Below, piece after piece: positions 15,680 through 25,081 of a stretch of DNA of 26,320 bases; the first letter of the stretch is position 1; every line of letters starts with the position of its first letter. Source of the DNA: Competibacteraceae bacterium UBA2792 (GTDB taxonomy: Bacteria; Pseudomonadota; Gammaproteobacteria; Competibacterales; Competibacteraceae); assembly GCA_002352125.1 (NCBI GenBank), contig DEHU01000066.1:1-26320 (forward strand), in the 5' to 3' direction. A program made the translations under genes and the position numbers. The notes under the pieces were generated by a model that saw nothing but the letters and a program-made list of their open reading frames with translations, ran no database searches and was not told where the DNA came from.

Positions 15680-18373
15680 ATGACTATTCGCAATCTCGAA
15701 TACCTGTTCAAACCCCGCTCCATAGCGGTCATCGGGCGCGGCAAGCCGACTGGCGGTTCCGATGCCACCGTGGAATTTAACCTGATCGAGGGCGGTTTCA
15801 AGGGGCCGGTGATGCCGGTTAATCCGGATCATCAATCCGTTTCCGGCGTGCTAGCCTACAAGGATATCGCCGGCCTACCGGTCGTGCCGGATTTGGCCAT
15901 TTTAACCACGCCGCTCGAAGAGGCTCCCGCTCTGATCGGCGAATTGGGCGCGCGCGGGACCAAGGCGGTGCTGCTGCTGAGCCGGGAGGTATTGCAAGAT
16001 CATCGCGGCGGCAAGGCGGCGCTGCTCAGCCCGGAGATGCTGCGCAAATTCCCCGACGAAGGGGAATCTCTGAAAAAAAAGATCCTGGAAACCGCCAAGC
16101 CTCATTTGATGCGCATCATGGGACCGGATCACCTCGGCTACGTGGTGCCGTCGGCCAACGTCAACGCCAGCCTCAACTCGACCCGGCCGTTGCCGGGCCC
16201 CATCGCGCTGCTATGCCAGTCGGCGGCGATCATGCGCAGCGTGATCGACTGGGCCACCGGCCGCAACATCGGCTTTTCGCACGTCATTTCGGTCGGCATG
16301 CGCTGGGACGTGGATTTGGGCGATCTGCTGGACTACCTGCTGCGCGACAGCAGTACCCGGGCAATTTTGATGTACATGGAAAACACCCGCAACCGGCGCA
16401 AGTTCATGTCCGCTGCCCGCGCCGCCGCCCGCGTCAAACCCGTGATCGTGCTCAAACCGCGCGACTTTCGGGCCGGATCGATCGAAGATGCGGTATACGA
16501 CGCCGCGTTCCAGCGCGCCGGTATCTTGCGGGTCAACAACATCGAGCAGTTGTTCGGGGCCGCCGAAACGTTAGCGACCGTCAAACCGGTCTACAGCAAC
16601 CGTTTGACCATCCTCAGCAACAGCTACAGCTTAGCTCTTTTGACCAGCGATACCTTGCTGCGGCACGGTGGCCACCTGGCCGAGCTGAGCGAGGCGACCC
16701 GGATGCAACTGGCGCGCGACTGCCGGCCCGATTATCCGATCGAGAATCCGGTCGATTTGGGCGATATGGCCGGTCCCGACGAATATGGCAAGGCACTGGA
16801 TTTGTTGCTGAAAGAGCCCGGTACCGACGGCGTGTTGGTGATCCATGCTCCAGCTTCGGTGAGCCAGTCGATGGAAAGCGCTAAGGCGGTAGTCGAGCGA
16901 GCCAAAAAACGGCGGCTGATCATGACCTGTTGGGTGGGCGAATCGACCGCAGAATCGGCCCGCAATCTGTTCAAGGACGAACAGATGCCCACCTACGAGG
17001 CGCCGGGCGAGGCGGTGGAGGCGTTCATGCGGTTGGCGCAACACCGGCGCAACCAAGATCTGCTGATGGAAACCCCGCCCTCGATCCCGGAGGAGTTCAC
17101 GCCGGACACCGAAACCGCTCGCCGTATCATCCAGATCGCGCTGACCGCTGGCCGTCGCCGGCTGAATGCCTACGAGGCCAGCCAGGTATTGAGCGCCTAC
17201 GAAATCTCGACGGTGCCGCTGCGCTTCGCCTCCACGCCGGAAGCTGCCACCGACGTGGCTTTGGAGTTGGGCGGGCAGGTGGCGCTCAAGATCCTCTCGC
17301 CCGACATCGCCAACAAATCCGATGTCGGTGGGGTGGCCTTCAACTTGAAGAATCCGCTCGAAGTACTGGTGGCCGCTACCGAGATGCTGAAGCGGGTCGG
17401 CGATCTCGCTCCCGAGGCGGTGATCGACGGTTTCGCGGTGCAGCCGATGCAGTTCCGGCACGGCGCTTACGAGCTGATGATCGGGGTACGCACCGGCCGC
17501 CGGTTCGGGCCGGTGATTTTTTTCGGGCACGGCGGCACCGAATCCGAAGTGATCGACGATGTCGCCTACGCGCTGCCGCCGCTGAATATGCAACTGGCGC
17601 GCGATTTGATGTCGCGCACCCGGTTGTACCGCCGCCTCGCCACCAACCGCGGCCGGCCGATCGATCTGGACGACATGGCCTTGACTTTGATCAAAGTCTC
17701 GCAAATGGTGATCGATTTGGCGGAAGTGATCGAGATGGACATCAATCCGATCTGGACGGATGCCGACGGGTTGGTGGCGCTGGATGTCAACATCCTGATC
17801 GAACCATCCGCGTTGCCGGCGGCGCAGCGGCTGGCGATCTCGCCGTATCCGAAGCAGTTGGAGCGGGTCTACGATCTACCGGACGGCCGCTCGTTCCTGA
17901 TACGGCCGATCCTGCCGGAAGACGAGCCGCAACTGAAGGATCTGATCAAACGCATCCCTCCCGAAGACGTGCGGATGCGGTTTTTCCAGCCGTTGCGCGA
18001 ATTGCCGCACGAAATGGCGGCGCGGCTGACTCAGCTCGATTACGAGCGCGAAATGGCGTTGATCGTCACCGAACCCAACAGTCTGCCAGGCAAGGGCAAA
18101 ATGTGGGGGGCGGTCCGTTGCAACGCCGATCCCGATTTGGAGAAAGCCGAGTACGCGATTCTGGTGGATCGGGCCGTGACCGGTTTGGGACTGGGGCCGA
18201 TGCTGATGCGCTTCATCATCGACTACGCCAAGAAGGCTGGCATCAAAGAGTTATACGGCGAAGTTCTGCGCGAGAACGAGTCGATGCTCCGGCTCAACCG
18301 CGCTCTCGGATTCCAAGTTCGCTCGTCGCCGGACGATCCCAGCGTCGTACACGTATCGTTGCCGCTGATTTGA
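15680..18373 (+). CDS. pat: Pat-type protein lysine acetyltransferase (NDP-forming acyl-CoA synthetase-like domain plus GNAT)
   Basis: An 897-residue protein of the PatZ/YfiQ type. It has an N-terminal CoA-binding Rossmann domain (1-130, FKPRSIAVIG), a succinyl-CoA-ligase-like region (about 150-460), an ATP-grasp subdomain (about 490-700) and a C-terminal GNAT acetyltransferase (about 735-897, with GLGLGPMLMRF). In true ADP-forming synthetases the segment before VYDAAF contains a catalytic SHTGA histidine. Here it reads FRAGSIEDAVYDAAF, so the histidine is lost, as in Pat enzymes. The known role is to acetylate and inactivate acetyl-CoA synthetase, which is encoded divergently next door. The N-terminal domains probably sense acetyl-CoA. 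No strong ribosome site is visible. Confidence 0.88.
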   Translation: MTIRNLEYLFKPRSIAVIGRGKPTGGSDATVEFNLIEGGFKGPVMPVNPDHQSVSGVLAYKDIAGLPVVPDLAILTTPLEEAPALIGELGARGTKAVLLLSREVLQDHRGGKAALLSPEMLRKFPDEGESLKKKILETAKPHLMRIMGPDHLGYVVPSANVNASLNSTRPLPGPIALLCQSAAIMRSVIDWATGRNIGFSHVISVGMRWDVDLGDLLDYLLRDSSTRAILMYMENTRNRRKFMSAARAAARVKPVIVLKPRDFRAGSIEDAVYDAAFQRAGILRVNNIEQLFGAAETLATVKPVYSNRLTILSNSYSLALLTSDTLLRHGGHLAELSEATRMQLARDCRPDYPIENPVDLGDMAGPDEYGKALDLLLKEPGTDGVLVIHAPASVSQSMESAKAVVERAKKRRLIMTCWVGESTAESARNLFKDEQMPTYEAPGEAVEAFMRLAQHRRNQDLLMETPPSIPEEFTPDTETARRIIQIALTAGRRRLNAYEASQVLSAYEISTVPLRFASTPEAATDVALELGGQVALKILSPDIANKSDVGGVAFNLKNPLEVLVAATEMLKRVGDLAPEAVIDGFAVQPMQFRHGAYELMIGVRTGRRFGPVIFFGHGGTESEVIDDVAYALPPLNMQLARDLMSRTRLYRRLATNRGRPIDLDDMALTLIKVSQMVIDLAEVIEMDINPIWTDADGLVALDVNILIEPSALPAAQRLAISPYPKQLERVYDLPDGRSFLIRPILPEDEPQLKDLIKRIPPEDVRMRFFQPLRELPHEMAARLTQLDYEREMALIVTEPNSLPGKGKMWGAVRCNADPDLEKAEYAILVDRAVTGLGLGPMLMRFIIDYAKKAGIKELYGEVLRENESMLRLNRALGFQVRSSPDDPSVVHVSLPLI

Positions 18374-18523
18374 GGGCTTGCCGCAGTTCGGGAACCGTGG
18401 CGATGCGGCCGCTCTAACAAACGAGGCTTCTCGAAAAATTTGGATTCGTGCGAAAAAGCGCTCCACAAGATGACGATAATCCACCGACGCCTATCGAGTC
18501 GAGGTGTCCTGCCGGGCGGCAGG

Positions 18524-18550
18524 CTGGGTCGCTTCCTCCCCAGAATTTTT
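18524..18550 (+). terminator. Terminator-like hairpin between pat and mobA
   Basis: CTGGG (18524-18528) pairs with CCCAG (18539-18543), followed by AATTTTT. Directly before it, CCTGCC-GGGC-GGCAGG (18508-18523) forms another hairpin. The pair could terminate pat or regulate mobA. The stem is short. Confidence 0.4.
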
Positions 18551-18576
18551 ATCGGTCGAACCGGGCCGGCACTGCT

Positions 18577-19213
18577 GTGGCCATCGACGGGATCGATTCG
18601 CTGACCGGCGTCGTTCTCGCCGGTGGCCGCGCCGAACGGATGGGCGGCCGCGATAAAGGCTTGCTGTTGCTGGCCGGCGAACCGTTGATCGCGCACGTCG
18701 TCCGCCGGTTGCGGCCGCAGGTGGGGAAACTGCTGATCAGCGCCAACCGCAATCTGGAAGCGTATCGGCAGTACGGTTGCCGGGTGGTCCACGACGACGA
18801 GCACGAACGGTTCCAGGGGCCGCTGGCGGGCATCCTGGCAGCGATGCGCATCGCCGATACCCCGTATTTGCTGGTTGCGCCCTGCGATTCGCCGCGGCTG
18901 CCGTCCGATTACGCGCAGCGGATGCAGGCGGCGTTGGCGCGGGAGCAGGCCACCCTCGGCGTGGCGTTCCGCGAGGGCCGTTGGCAGCCGGTGTTCGCGC
19001 TGTTGCCGGTCGAATTGCGGGATGATTTAGCCGCTTACCTGGCGGCAGGCGAGGGGAACGCCGGTCGTTGGTTGCAGCGGCACCGGCCAGTGCCGGTAGA
19101 ATTTGCCGACGATCCGGCGTTGTTCTGCAACGTCAACACTCCGGAAGACTTGATGCGACTGGAGCCGGATCGAGCGGTCGCGAGCGAGCTATCGCGAACG
19201 GGGGATCGCGAAC

Positions 19214-19221
<8 letters not shown>
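18577..19221 (+). CDS. mobA: Molybdenum cofactor guanylyltransferase
   Basis: MobA transfers GMP from GTP to molybdopterin, making the guanine dinucleotide form of the molybdenum cofactor. The 214-residue protein shows the nucleotidyltransferase signature LAGGRAERMGGRDKG near residues 11-25, the metal-binding PCDSPRLP near 103, and FCNVNTPEDL near the C-terminus. The GTG at 18577 is chosen because it places the signature at the usual position. The frame opens earlier (GTG at 18448), but the extra 43 residues look non-coding. The stop overlaps the start of the DciA-like gene by 8 bp. Two hairpins lie in the leader. Confidence 0.9.
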
Positions 19222-20029
<808 letters not shown>

Positions 20030-20090
20030 GCGCGAAAACCCGCGGCTCGGTAGCTTGCCGGGATTGCGGTGAGATCGGCCGGTTCGGGAG

Positions 20091-20114
20091 CGAGGAAAGC
20101 GAACGGTTTCCTCG
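20091..20114. repeat. Perfect 8-bp inverted repeat before recC
   Basis: CGAGGAAA (20091-20098) and TTTCCTCG (20107-20114) flank an 8-bp spacer, 41 bp before the recC start. No T tract follows, so it is not a typical terminator. It could be an operator or an RNA hairpin. Confidence 0.35.
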
Positions 20115-20155
20115 GAAATGGTTGGCCGCACTCGTTCATGTCAAGGTAGGGAACC

Positions 20156-23100
20156 ATGCTTTATACCCATCGAAGCAACCGCCTGGAAATTCTGGCCGAC
20201 CGCCTGACCGAGCTGCTGCGGCGACCGCTGCGCTCACCGCTGGCGCAAGAGGTCGTCGTGGTGCAAAGCAACGGCATGGCCCGCTGGCTGGCGTTGCGCA
20301 TCGCCGATCGCTTGGGCGTTTGCGCCAACCTGAACTGGCGGTTCCCGGCGACTTTTTTGTGGGACATGAGCCGCGCGGTGCTGCGCTATTTGTCCCCGAC
20401 ATCGGCCTTCGACAAGCCCGTTCTGGTCTGGCGGACGATGGAGTTGTTGCGAAACCTGGAAGAAGCGCCGCAGTTCGAGCCCCTGCAAGCCTATCTCGGC
20501 GACGGCCAGGACGATTTCCGCCGCTACGAACTCGCCTATCACGTTGCCGACTGCTTCGATCAATATCTGATCTACCGTCCGGACTGGATCCGGAAATGGG
20601 AGGCGGGAGAAGGAGACCACTGGCAGACGGAACTGTGGCGACGGTTGGCGCGGAGCGGTGAAGCGCACCGGGTGCGCGTGCAGGAACAGTTCGGTGCCGC
20701 CTTGGCCAGCGGCGATTTCGATCGCAACCGCTTGCCGGAACGGGTCGCCATCGTCGGCGTGGCCGCGTTGCCGCCGCTGTATCTGGATTTGCTGGCAGGG
20801 CTGGCTCGATACGTGGACGTGCACTGCTTTCTGCTCGACCCCTGCCGGGAATACTGGGGAGATATCCGGGCCGAACGCGATATCGCCCGGTTGGGGGAAG
20901 AAATCGACCCGGACGAAGCGTATCTGACGGTCGGCAACCCCTTGCTGGCCTCGCTGGGCAAGCAGGGGCGGGATTTTCTCGATCTGCTGCTGGGCTATTC
21001 GCGCGTGGAGTGGGATGGTTTCGTCGAGCCGGCCGGCGATGACGTGCTGCACGTTTTGCAGGCCGACATCCTGCATCTGCGCGAGCGGGGCGGGGACGAC
21101 TGTCCGCCGTTGCCGCTGCGGCCGGATGATAGATCGATACAGGTTCATGTCTGCCACGGCCCGATGCGCGAGGTCGAGGTGCTGCACGACCGGTTGCTGG
21201 CGCTGTTCGAAGCGCAGCGGGATTTGCGGCCTGCGGATGTGATCGTGATGGCGCCGGACATTGCGACCTATGGACCGTTGATCGAAGCCGTATTCGATTC
21301 TGCGCCGCGCGAGCGGCGAATTCCGTTCAGTGTCGCCGATCAAGGCGTTCGCACCGAAAATCCGCTGGTCGAGGCATTTTTCGAGTTGCTGGATTTGGGC
21401 GGCGGCCGGCTCGACGCCGCTCAAGTGCTCGGCTTGCTGGATGTGCCGGCGACGCGGCGGCGGTTCGGTTTGTCCGAGGACGACCTGGAGCATGTCCGGC
21501 GCTGGGTACGAGAGGCCGGCATCCGCTGGGGGATCGACGCCGGCATCAAAAGTACCTGGGGGTTGCCGGCCACCGCCGAGCATACCTGGCGGGCCGGGCT
21601 GGATCGCTTGCTGCTCGGCTACGCGCTGCCGGGCGGTGGCCGGGATTTGTATGGCGATATCCTGCCCTACGACGAAGTGGAGGGCGGCGAGGCGCAGGCA
21701 CTGGGACGCTTGCAGAGTTTTACCGAGGCGCTGTTCGGGCTGGACGGCCGCTTGCGGGAGCGCCGGCTGTTGGCGGAGTGGGGCACCGAACTGGATTCGG
21801 TGCTGGATCGGTTTTTCGAGCCCCGCGAGCGGGAGGAAAATGAACTGCAACTGATCCGCGAGGCGCTGAAAGCGATAGAAAGCAACGCCAAATTAGCGGG
21901 ATTTGGCGAGCCGGTGACGTTGGCGGTGGTGAAGGCAGCGTTGCGCGGCCAGTTGAACGCTGTCGAAGGCCAACCGGGGCGGTTTCTGGGCAGCGGCGTC
22001 ACCTGCTGCGCGATGGTGCCGATGCGCAGCATCCCGTTTCCGGTAGTGTGCCTGATCGGCATGAACGACGATGCGTATCCGCGGCCGCAGCGGCCGGTCG
22101 GCTTCGATCTGATGGCGGCCCGCTTCCGGCGCGGCGACCGTTCCCGCCGGCAGGACGACCGCTATCTGTTTCTGGAAACGCTGTTGTCGGCCCGCCGTTG
22201 CCTGTATCTCAGCTATGTGGGCCAGAGCATTCGCGATAATTCGCCGCTGCCGCCGTCGGTGCTGGTCGGCGAATTGCTGGATGTGGTGAACCGGAGCTTT
22301 CGGTGCGCCGGCGGCGGTCGGGCTAGCGAGCAACTGATCGTGCGCCATCCTTTGCAGTCGTTTAGTCGGCGCTATTTCAATGGCGATGAGCGTTTGTTCA
22401 GCTACGCGCGGGAATGGGTCGAGGCCAGCCGCCAAGCGGGGCGCGGCGAGCGGGACGCAGCGCCGCTGCTGGGTGGGGATTTGCCGGAACCGGAACCGGC
22501 GTTGCGGACGGTGACGCTGGAAGGATTGGCGCGGTTTTTCAAGAACCCCGCTCGCTGGTTGTTGCGCGAACGGCTGGGTGTCCGGCCGGAGCAGGGCGAG
22601 GAGGCGCTGGCGACCCGCGAGCCGTTCGTGCTCGATGGACTGGAGAATTATCAACTGTTTGGCCAAATGCTGGATTTGCATTTGGATCGGCGGCCGGTAG
22701 CGGAAATCGAGAAAATCGTGCGGGCGAGTGGAGCGTTGCCGCATGGGCAGGTCGGAGAATGCGTATTCGCCGAAGCGCAAGCGCGCGTGGTGCGATTTGC
22801 CGGACGGTTAGGGCGGACGCTGTCGCGTCGCGAAGCCGAGTGGTTGAACGTGGATTTGGCGCTGGATGAATTCCGGTTGACCGACCGCTTGACCGGGCTA
22901 ACGCCGGCGGGGTGGGTGGGCTATCGGCTGGCGAGCATGAAAGCCGCCGATTATCTGAATCTGTGGTTGCATCATCTGGCCTTGAACGTGGCGGCGCCGG
23001 CCGGGGTGGCGCGGCAAAGCCATTGGGTGGCGGAGGATCGGGACGTGATTTTGAACCCGGTCGCGGAACCGGAGCAGCAACTCCGGGCGTTGCTGGCGCT

Positions 23101-23383
23101 GTATTGGCAAGGTTCGCGGCGATTGGTGCATTTTTTCCCGAAAAGCGCTCTCGCTTATATCGAACGGTTTCGCAAAGAACAGGATGCGGACAAGGCGTTG
23201 TGGTCCGCCCGCAAAGTGTGGGAAGGCGATGGGTATCGAGAAGGCTCGGCGGAACGGGACGATGCCTACTACCGGCTGGCGTTTCGGGATTCCGATCCGT
23301 TGGACGCGGAGTTCGTGGAATTGGCGGCAGCGGTTTTTGATCCGCTGTTTGCGCATGTTCGACCTGATGGCGAGGATGAGTAA
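20156..23383 (+). CDS. recC: Exodeoxyribonuclease V gamma subunit RecC
   Basis: RecC is the Chi-recognising scaffold of the RecBCD helicase-nuclease that repairs double-strand breaks and degrades foreign linear DNA. The 1075-residue length is close to E. coli RecC (1122). The N-terminal MLYTHRSNRLEILADRL, the helicase-like VVVQSNGMARWL, and later NLNWRFPATFLWD and the central MRSIPFPVVCLIGMNDDAYPR are typical family blocks. RecC has a helicase-like fold but is catalytically inactive. A good ribosome site (AAGGTAGGG) precedes the ATG. In many genomes recB follows directly, but here 1.8 kb of AT-rich DNA intervenes. Confidence 0.93.
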   Translation: MLYTHRSNRLEILADRLTELLRRPLRSPLAQEVVVVQSNGMARWLALRIADRLGVCANLNWRFPATFLWDMSRAVLRYLSPTSAFDKPVLVWRTMELLRNLEEAPQFEPLQAYLGDGQDDFRRYELAYHVADCFDQYLIYRPDWIRKWEAGEGDHWQTELWRRLARSGEAHRVRVQEQFGAALASGDFDRNRLPERVAIVGVAALPPLYLDLLAGLARYVDVHCFLLDPCREYWGDIRAERDIARLGEEIDPDEAYLTVGNPLLASLGKQGRDFLDLLLGYSRVEWDGFVEPAGDDVLHVLQADILHLRERGGDDCPPLPLRPDDRSIQVHVCHGPMREVEVLHDRLLALFEAQRDLRPADVIVMAPDIATYGPLIEAVFDSAPRERRIPFSVADQGVRTENPLVEAFFELLDLGGGRLDAAQVLGLLDVPATRRRFGLSEDDLEHVRRWVREAGIRWGIDAGIKSTWGLPATAEHTWRAGLDRLLLGYALPGGGRDLYGDILPYDEVEGGEAQALGRLQSFTEALFGLDGRLRERRLLAEWGTELDSVLDRFFEPREREENELQLIREALKAIESNAKLAGFGEPVTLAVVKAALRGQLNAVEGQPGRFLGSGVTCCAMVPMRSIPFPVVCLIGMNDDAYPRPQRPVGFDLMAARFRRGDRSRRQDDRYLFLETLLSARRCLYLSYVGQSIRDNSPLPPSVLVGELLDVVNRSFRCAGGGRASEQLIVRHPLQSFSRRYFNGDERLFSYAREWVEASRQAGRGERDAAPLLGGDLPEPEPALRTVTLEGLARFFKNPARWLLRERLGVRPEQGEEALATREPFVLDGLENYQLFGQMLDLHLDRRPVAEIEKIVRASGALPHGQVGECVFAEAQARVVRFAGRLGRTLSRREAEWLNVDLALDEFRLTDRLTGLTPAGWVGYRLASMKAADYLNLWLHHLALNVAAPAGVARQSHWVAEDRDVILNPVAEPEQQLRALLALYWQGSRRLVHFFPKSALAYIERFRKEQDADKALWSARKVWEGDGYREGSAERDDAYYRLAFRDSDPLDAEFVELAAAVFDPLFAHVRPDGEDE

Positions 23384-23507
23384 AGAGGGTTGGGTTTGGC
23401 GCCGCGACATCGCTATCTGTTTGTATGTCTTTTGGTTTTTCGGTTGGTGTGTTTTGTTGTACAACATAACCACCGGAGAGTTATACGGAAATCTAATCGA
23501 TCATTAG
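23376..23507 (+). CDS. Small single-pass membrane protein ORF, 43 aa
   Basis: This ORF overlaps the recC stop by 8 bp (ATGAGTAA), suggesting coupled translation. The 43 residues start MSKEGWVWRRD, then a 20-residue hydrophobic, aromatic span (residues 12-30) and a polar tail ending NLIDH. The positive-inside rule would place the N-terminus in the cytoplasm. No family is recognised. The codons shift from GC-rich to AT-rich within the ORF, so it may straddle the left edge of the insertion. It could be chance, but the length, membrane pattern and overlap with recC argue for a real gene. Confidence 0.45.
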   Translation: MSKEGWVWRRDIAICLYVFWFFGWCVLLYNITTGELYGNLIDH

Positions 23508-23541
23508 TTATGTGGCCAAGTTATGCGAAGGATACGAATAA

Positions 23542-23814
23542 ATGAACCCCCCAAAAATAAATCCCCCAAAAGTCTTCATTTCTTACTCCCACGATTCAAC
23601 AGAACATAAGAGGTGGGTGCTGGAGTTCGCCACTACTCTTAGACAAAGGGGAGTTGATGCAATACTTGACCAATGGGAGTTAAAGCCTGGGGATGACTTG
23701 CCGCATTTTATGGAAACGCAACTAGATCAAGCAGATTTTGCGTTAATGATTTGTACGCAAAAATACGTTGCGAAAGCTAACGCGGGAGCGGGAGGCGTTG
23801 GTTATGAAAAATGA
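23542..23814 (+). CDS. SEFIR-domain protein, N-terminal part (frameshifted)
   Basis: Ninety residues of a SEFIR (TIR-related) domain. KVFISYSHDSTEHKRWVLEF, GVDAILDQWEL, LPHFMETQL and ICTQKYVAKAN are characteristic. The domain should continue through the segment that follows, but the frame meets TGA after GVGYEK. The rest of the domain lies one base back, overlapping by ATGA. Removal of one A from a run of six, or -1 slippage at AAAAA, explains this. Such proteins in bacteria are candidate immune or cell-death effectors, related to TIR proteins that signal or degrade NAD. An AAGGA site precedes the ATG. No partner is obvious. Confidence 0.7.
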   Translation: MNPPKINPPKVFISYSHDSTEHKRWVLEFATTLRQRGVDAILDQWELKPGDDLPHFMETQLDQADFALMICTQKYVAKANAGAGGVGYEK

Positions 23815-24302
23815 TAATGACTGCATCCATGTTATCGAGGATCGATAGCAACAAAGTTATTCCCATTATTCGCCAGAATGGAACAAAGGAACTGCCAACT
23901 TTTTTGAAGACCAAAGTATACATCGATTTTTCAAGAGACGAAGATGTTGAGTATAGCCTCGATGACTTGCTGAGGACATTGCTCAATGCCCCACTTTTCG
24001 AGAAACCAGATATTGGCAGCGATCCATTCCGACCAATGAAGCAAAATCGACCGGACCGAACATCTGATGGGGTGCGGCAGGTCATGACAGATGTAGCTGC
24101 TGCGTATGAAGGAACAAGTGAAGAATACCTTTCGTATGATAAATTGGTTAAGAAAACTACTCTATCGAGACTTACCCTCGACATATATATTAACCAAGCG
24201 ATTGAGGAAGGTCTATTAGACCGATCAAAAACCTATCGAGCGGTAGTAATAACCAAAAAAGGTTTGCAGTATTTGGCAGACAGAGGGATCATCGAGAGGT
24301 AA
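23811..24302 (+). CDS. SEFIR protein, C-terminal part (frameshifted continuation)
   Basis: This frame supplies the missing second half of the SEFIR domain (SNKVIPIIRQNGTKELPTFL, KVYIDFSRDE), then a linker and a C-terminal winged-helix-like segment (about residues 100-160, ending VVITKKGLQYLADRG). The first codon overlaps the preceding stop as ATGA, so separate coupled translation is also possible. A half domain is unlikely to fold alone, so this is more probably one gene with a frameshift, a programmed -1 slip, or a sequencing error in the A run. Function as above; the C-terminal domain may bind DNA or regulate oligomerisation. Confidence 0.65.
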   Translation: MIMTASMLSRIDSNKVIPIIRQNGTKELPTFLKTKVYIDFSRDEDVEYSLDDLLRTLLNAPLFEKPDIGSDPFRPMKQNRPDRTSDGVRQVMTDVAAAYEGTSEEYLSYDKLVKKTTLSRLTLDIYINQAIEEGLLDRSKTYRAVVITKKGLQYLADRGIIER

Positions 24303-24438
24303 CCACAGCTTCAAAATAGACACCAAACCAAGCGGTAGAACCAATTAGCTCATCTTGCAGCCCATTGACTGCGTGGTCTTGTGCCGCTTACGCTGGCGTT
24401 AGCCGTTTAACCTTAGTAACGTATACAATGATGGATAA

Positions 24439-24882
24439 ATGAGAATATATCTCGATAATTGTGCTTTTAATCGGCCATTTGATGGTCAAAGCCAGATTCG
24501 TATTCGGCTAGAGTCGGAAGCAAAATTGTATATTCAGGAGAAAATAAAGTCACGAGAAATAGAATTAGTGTGGTCTTACGTTTTGGATGTTGAAAACGAA
24601 CATAACCCATTTGAAGAGAGAAAAAAAGCAATAGAAAAATGGAAAAGTATTGCTGTTATTGATGTTGAAGAAACTCGGGATTTGATAGTTACAGCAAATT
24701 CTCTTTTAAAAAAAGGAGTCAGGCCAAAAGATGCTTTGCATGTAGCATCAGCTATAGAAGGAAAGGCAAGCTATTTTCTAACAACGGATGACAAACTGAT
24801 CAAGAAATTGTCGAATATATGTGAAATACAGATAATCAATCCAGTTGATATGGTTGGAATTATAGATGAACATGATGACTGA
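24439..24882 (+). CDS. PIN-domain toxin-like nuclease
   Basis: A 147-residue PIN-domain protein of VapC-like type, a Mg-dependent RNase fold. Acidic residues expected at the active site are visible: Asp6 in YLDNCAFNRPFD, Glu52/54 in LDVENEH, Asp98 in RPKDALHVASAI, and Asp117-118 in TTDD. Most bacterial relatives are toxins of type II toxin-antitoxin pairs. The next gene overlaps by 17 bp and is probably the antitoxin. The order toxin-first differs from classic vapBC. AT-rich codon use matches the island, not the recC neighbour, which supports transfer. The target RNA is unknown. Confidence 0.82.
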   Translation: MRIYLDNCAFNRPFDGQSQIRIRLESEAKLYIQEKIKSREIELVWSYVLDVENEHNPFEERKKAIEKWKSIAVIDVEETRDLIVTANSLLKKGVRPKDALHVASAIEGKASYFLTTDDKLIKKLSNICEIQIINPVDMVGIIDEHDD

Positions 24883-25081
24883 CACCGAAATCAAGCTACA
24901 GGGAATAGAAGCGCTGATTAATGCGTTGGGAGAAGTTCAGGCCGAGAGATTTATCAATCTCATTTTGCGAGAACCTTTCGACTATACAGTATGGCAAAGA
25001 AAGTTATGGCCGGAGAAAAGCGTAGAGGAAATTAGTAACTTGGCCATGCAGAGCCGTAGAAAGCAGCAAAACGGTGATTGA
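24866..25081 (+). CDS. Putative antitoxin partner of the PIN toxin
   Basis: A 71-residue, mostly helical protein (KLQGIEALINALGEVQAERFINLI, then REPFDYTVWQRKLWPEKSVEEISNLA). It overlaps the PIN gene by 17 bp. ATG codons at 24866, 24872 and 24875 are all possible starts. It has no recognised DNA-binding fold, and its identification as antitoxin is inferred from position and size. An unrelated small protein is possible. Confidence 0.6.
   Translation: MNMMTDTEIKLQGIEALINALGEVQAERFINLILREPFDYTVWQRKLWPEKSVEEISNLAMQSRRKQQNGD

Noticed and set aside
20234..21850. Long minus-strand ORF antisense to recC
   Set aside because: It is a shadow of recC codon bias, and recC is unambiguous on the other strand.
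24381..24402. An attC-like integron recombination site
   Set aside because: GCCGCTTACGCTGGCGTTAG resembles the right half of attC, but no matching left half or folded partner was found.
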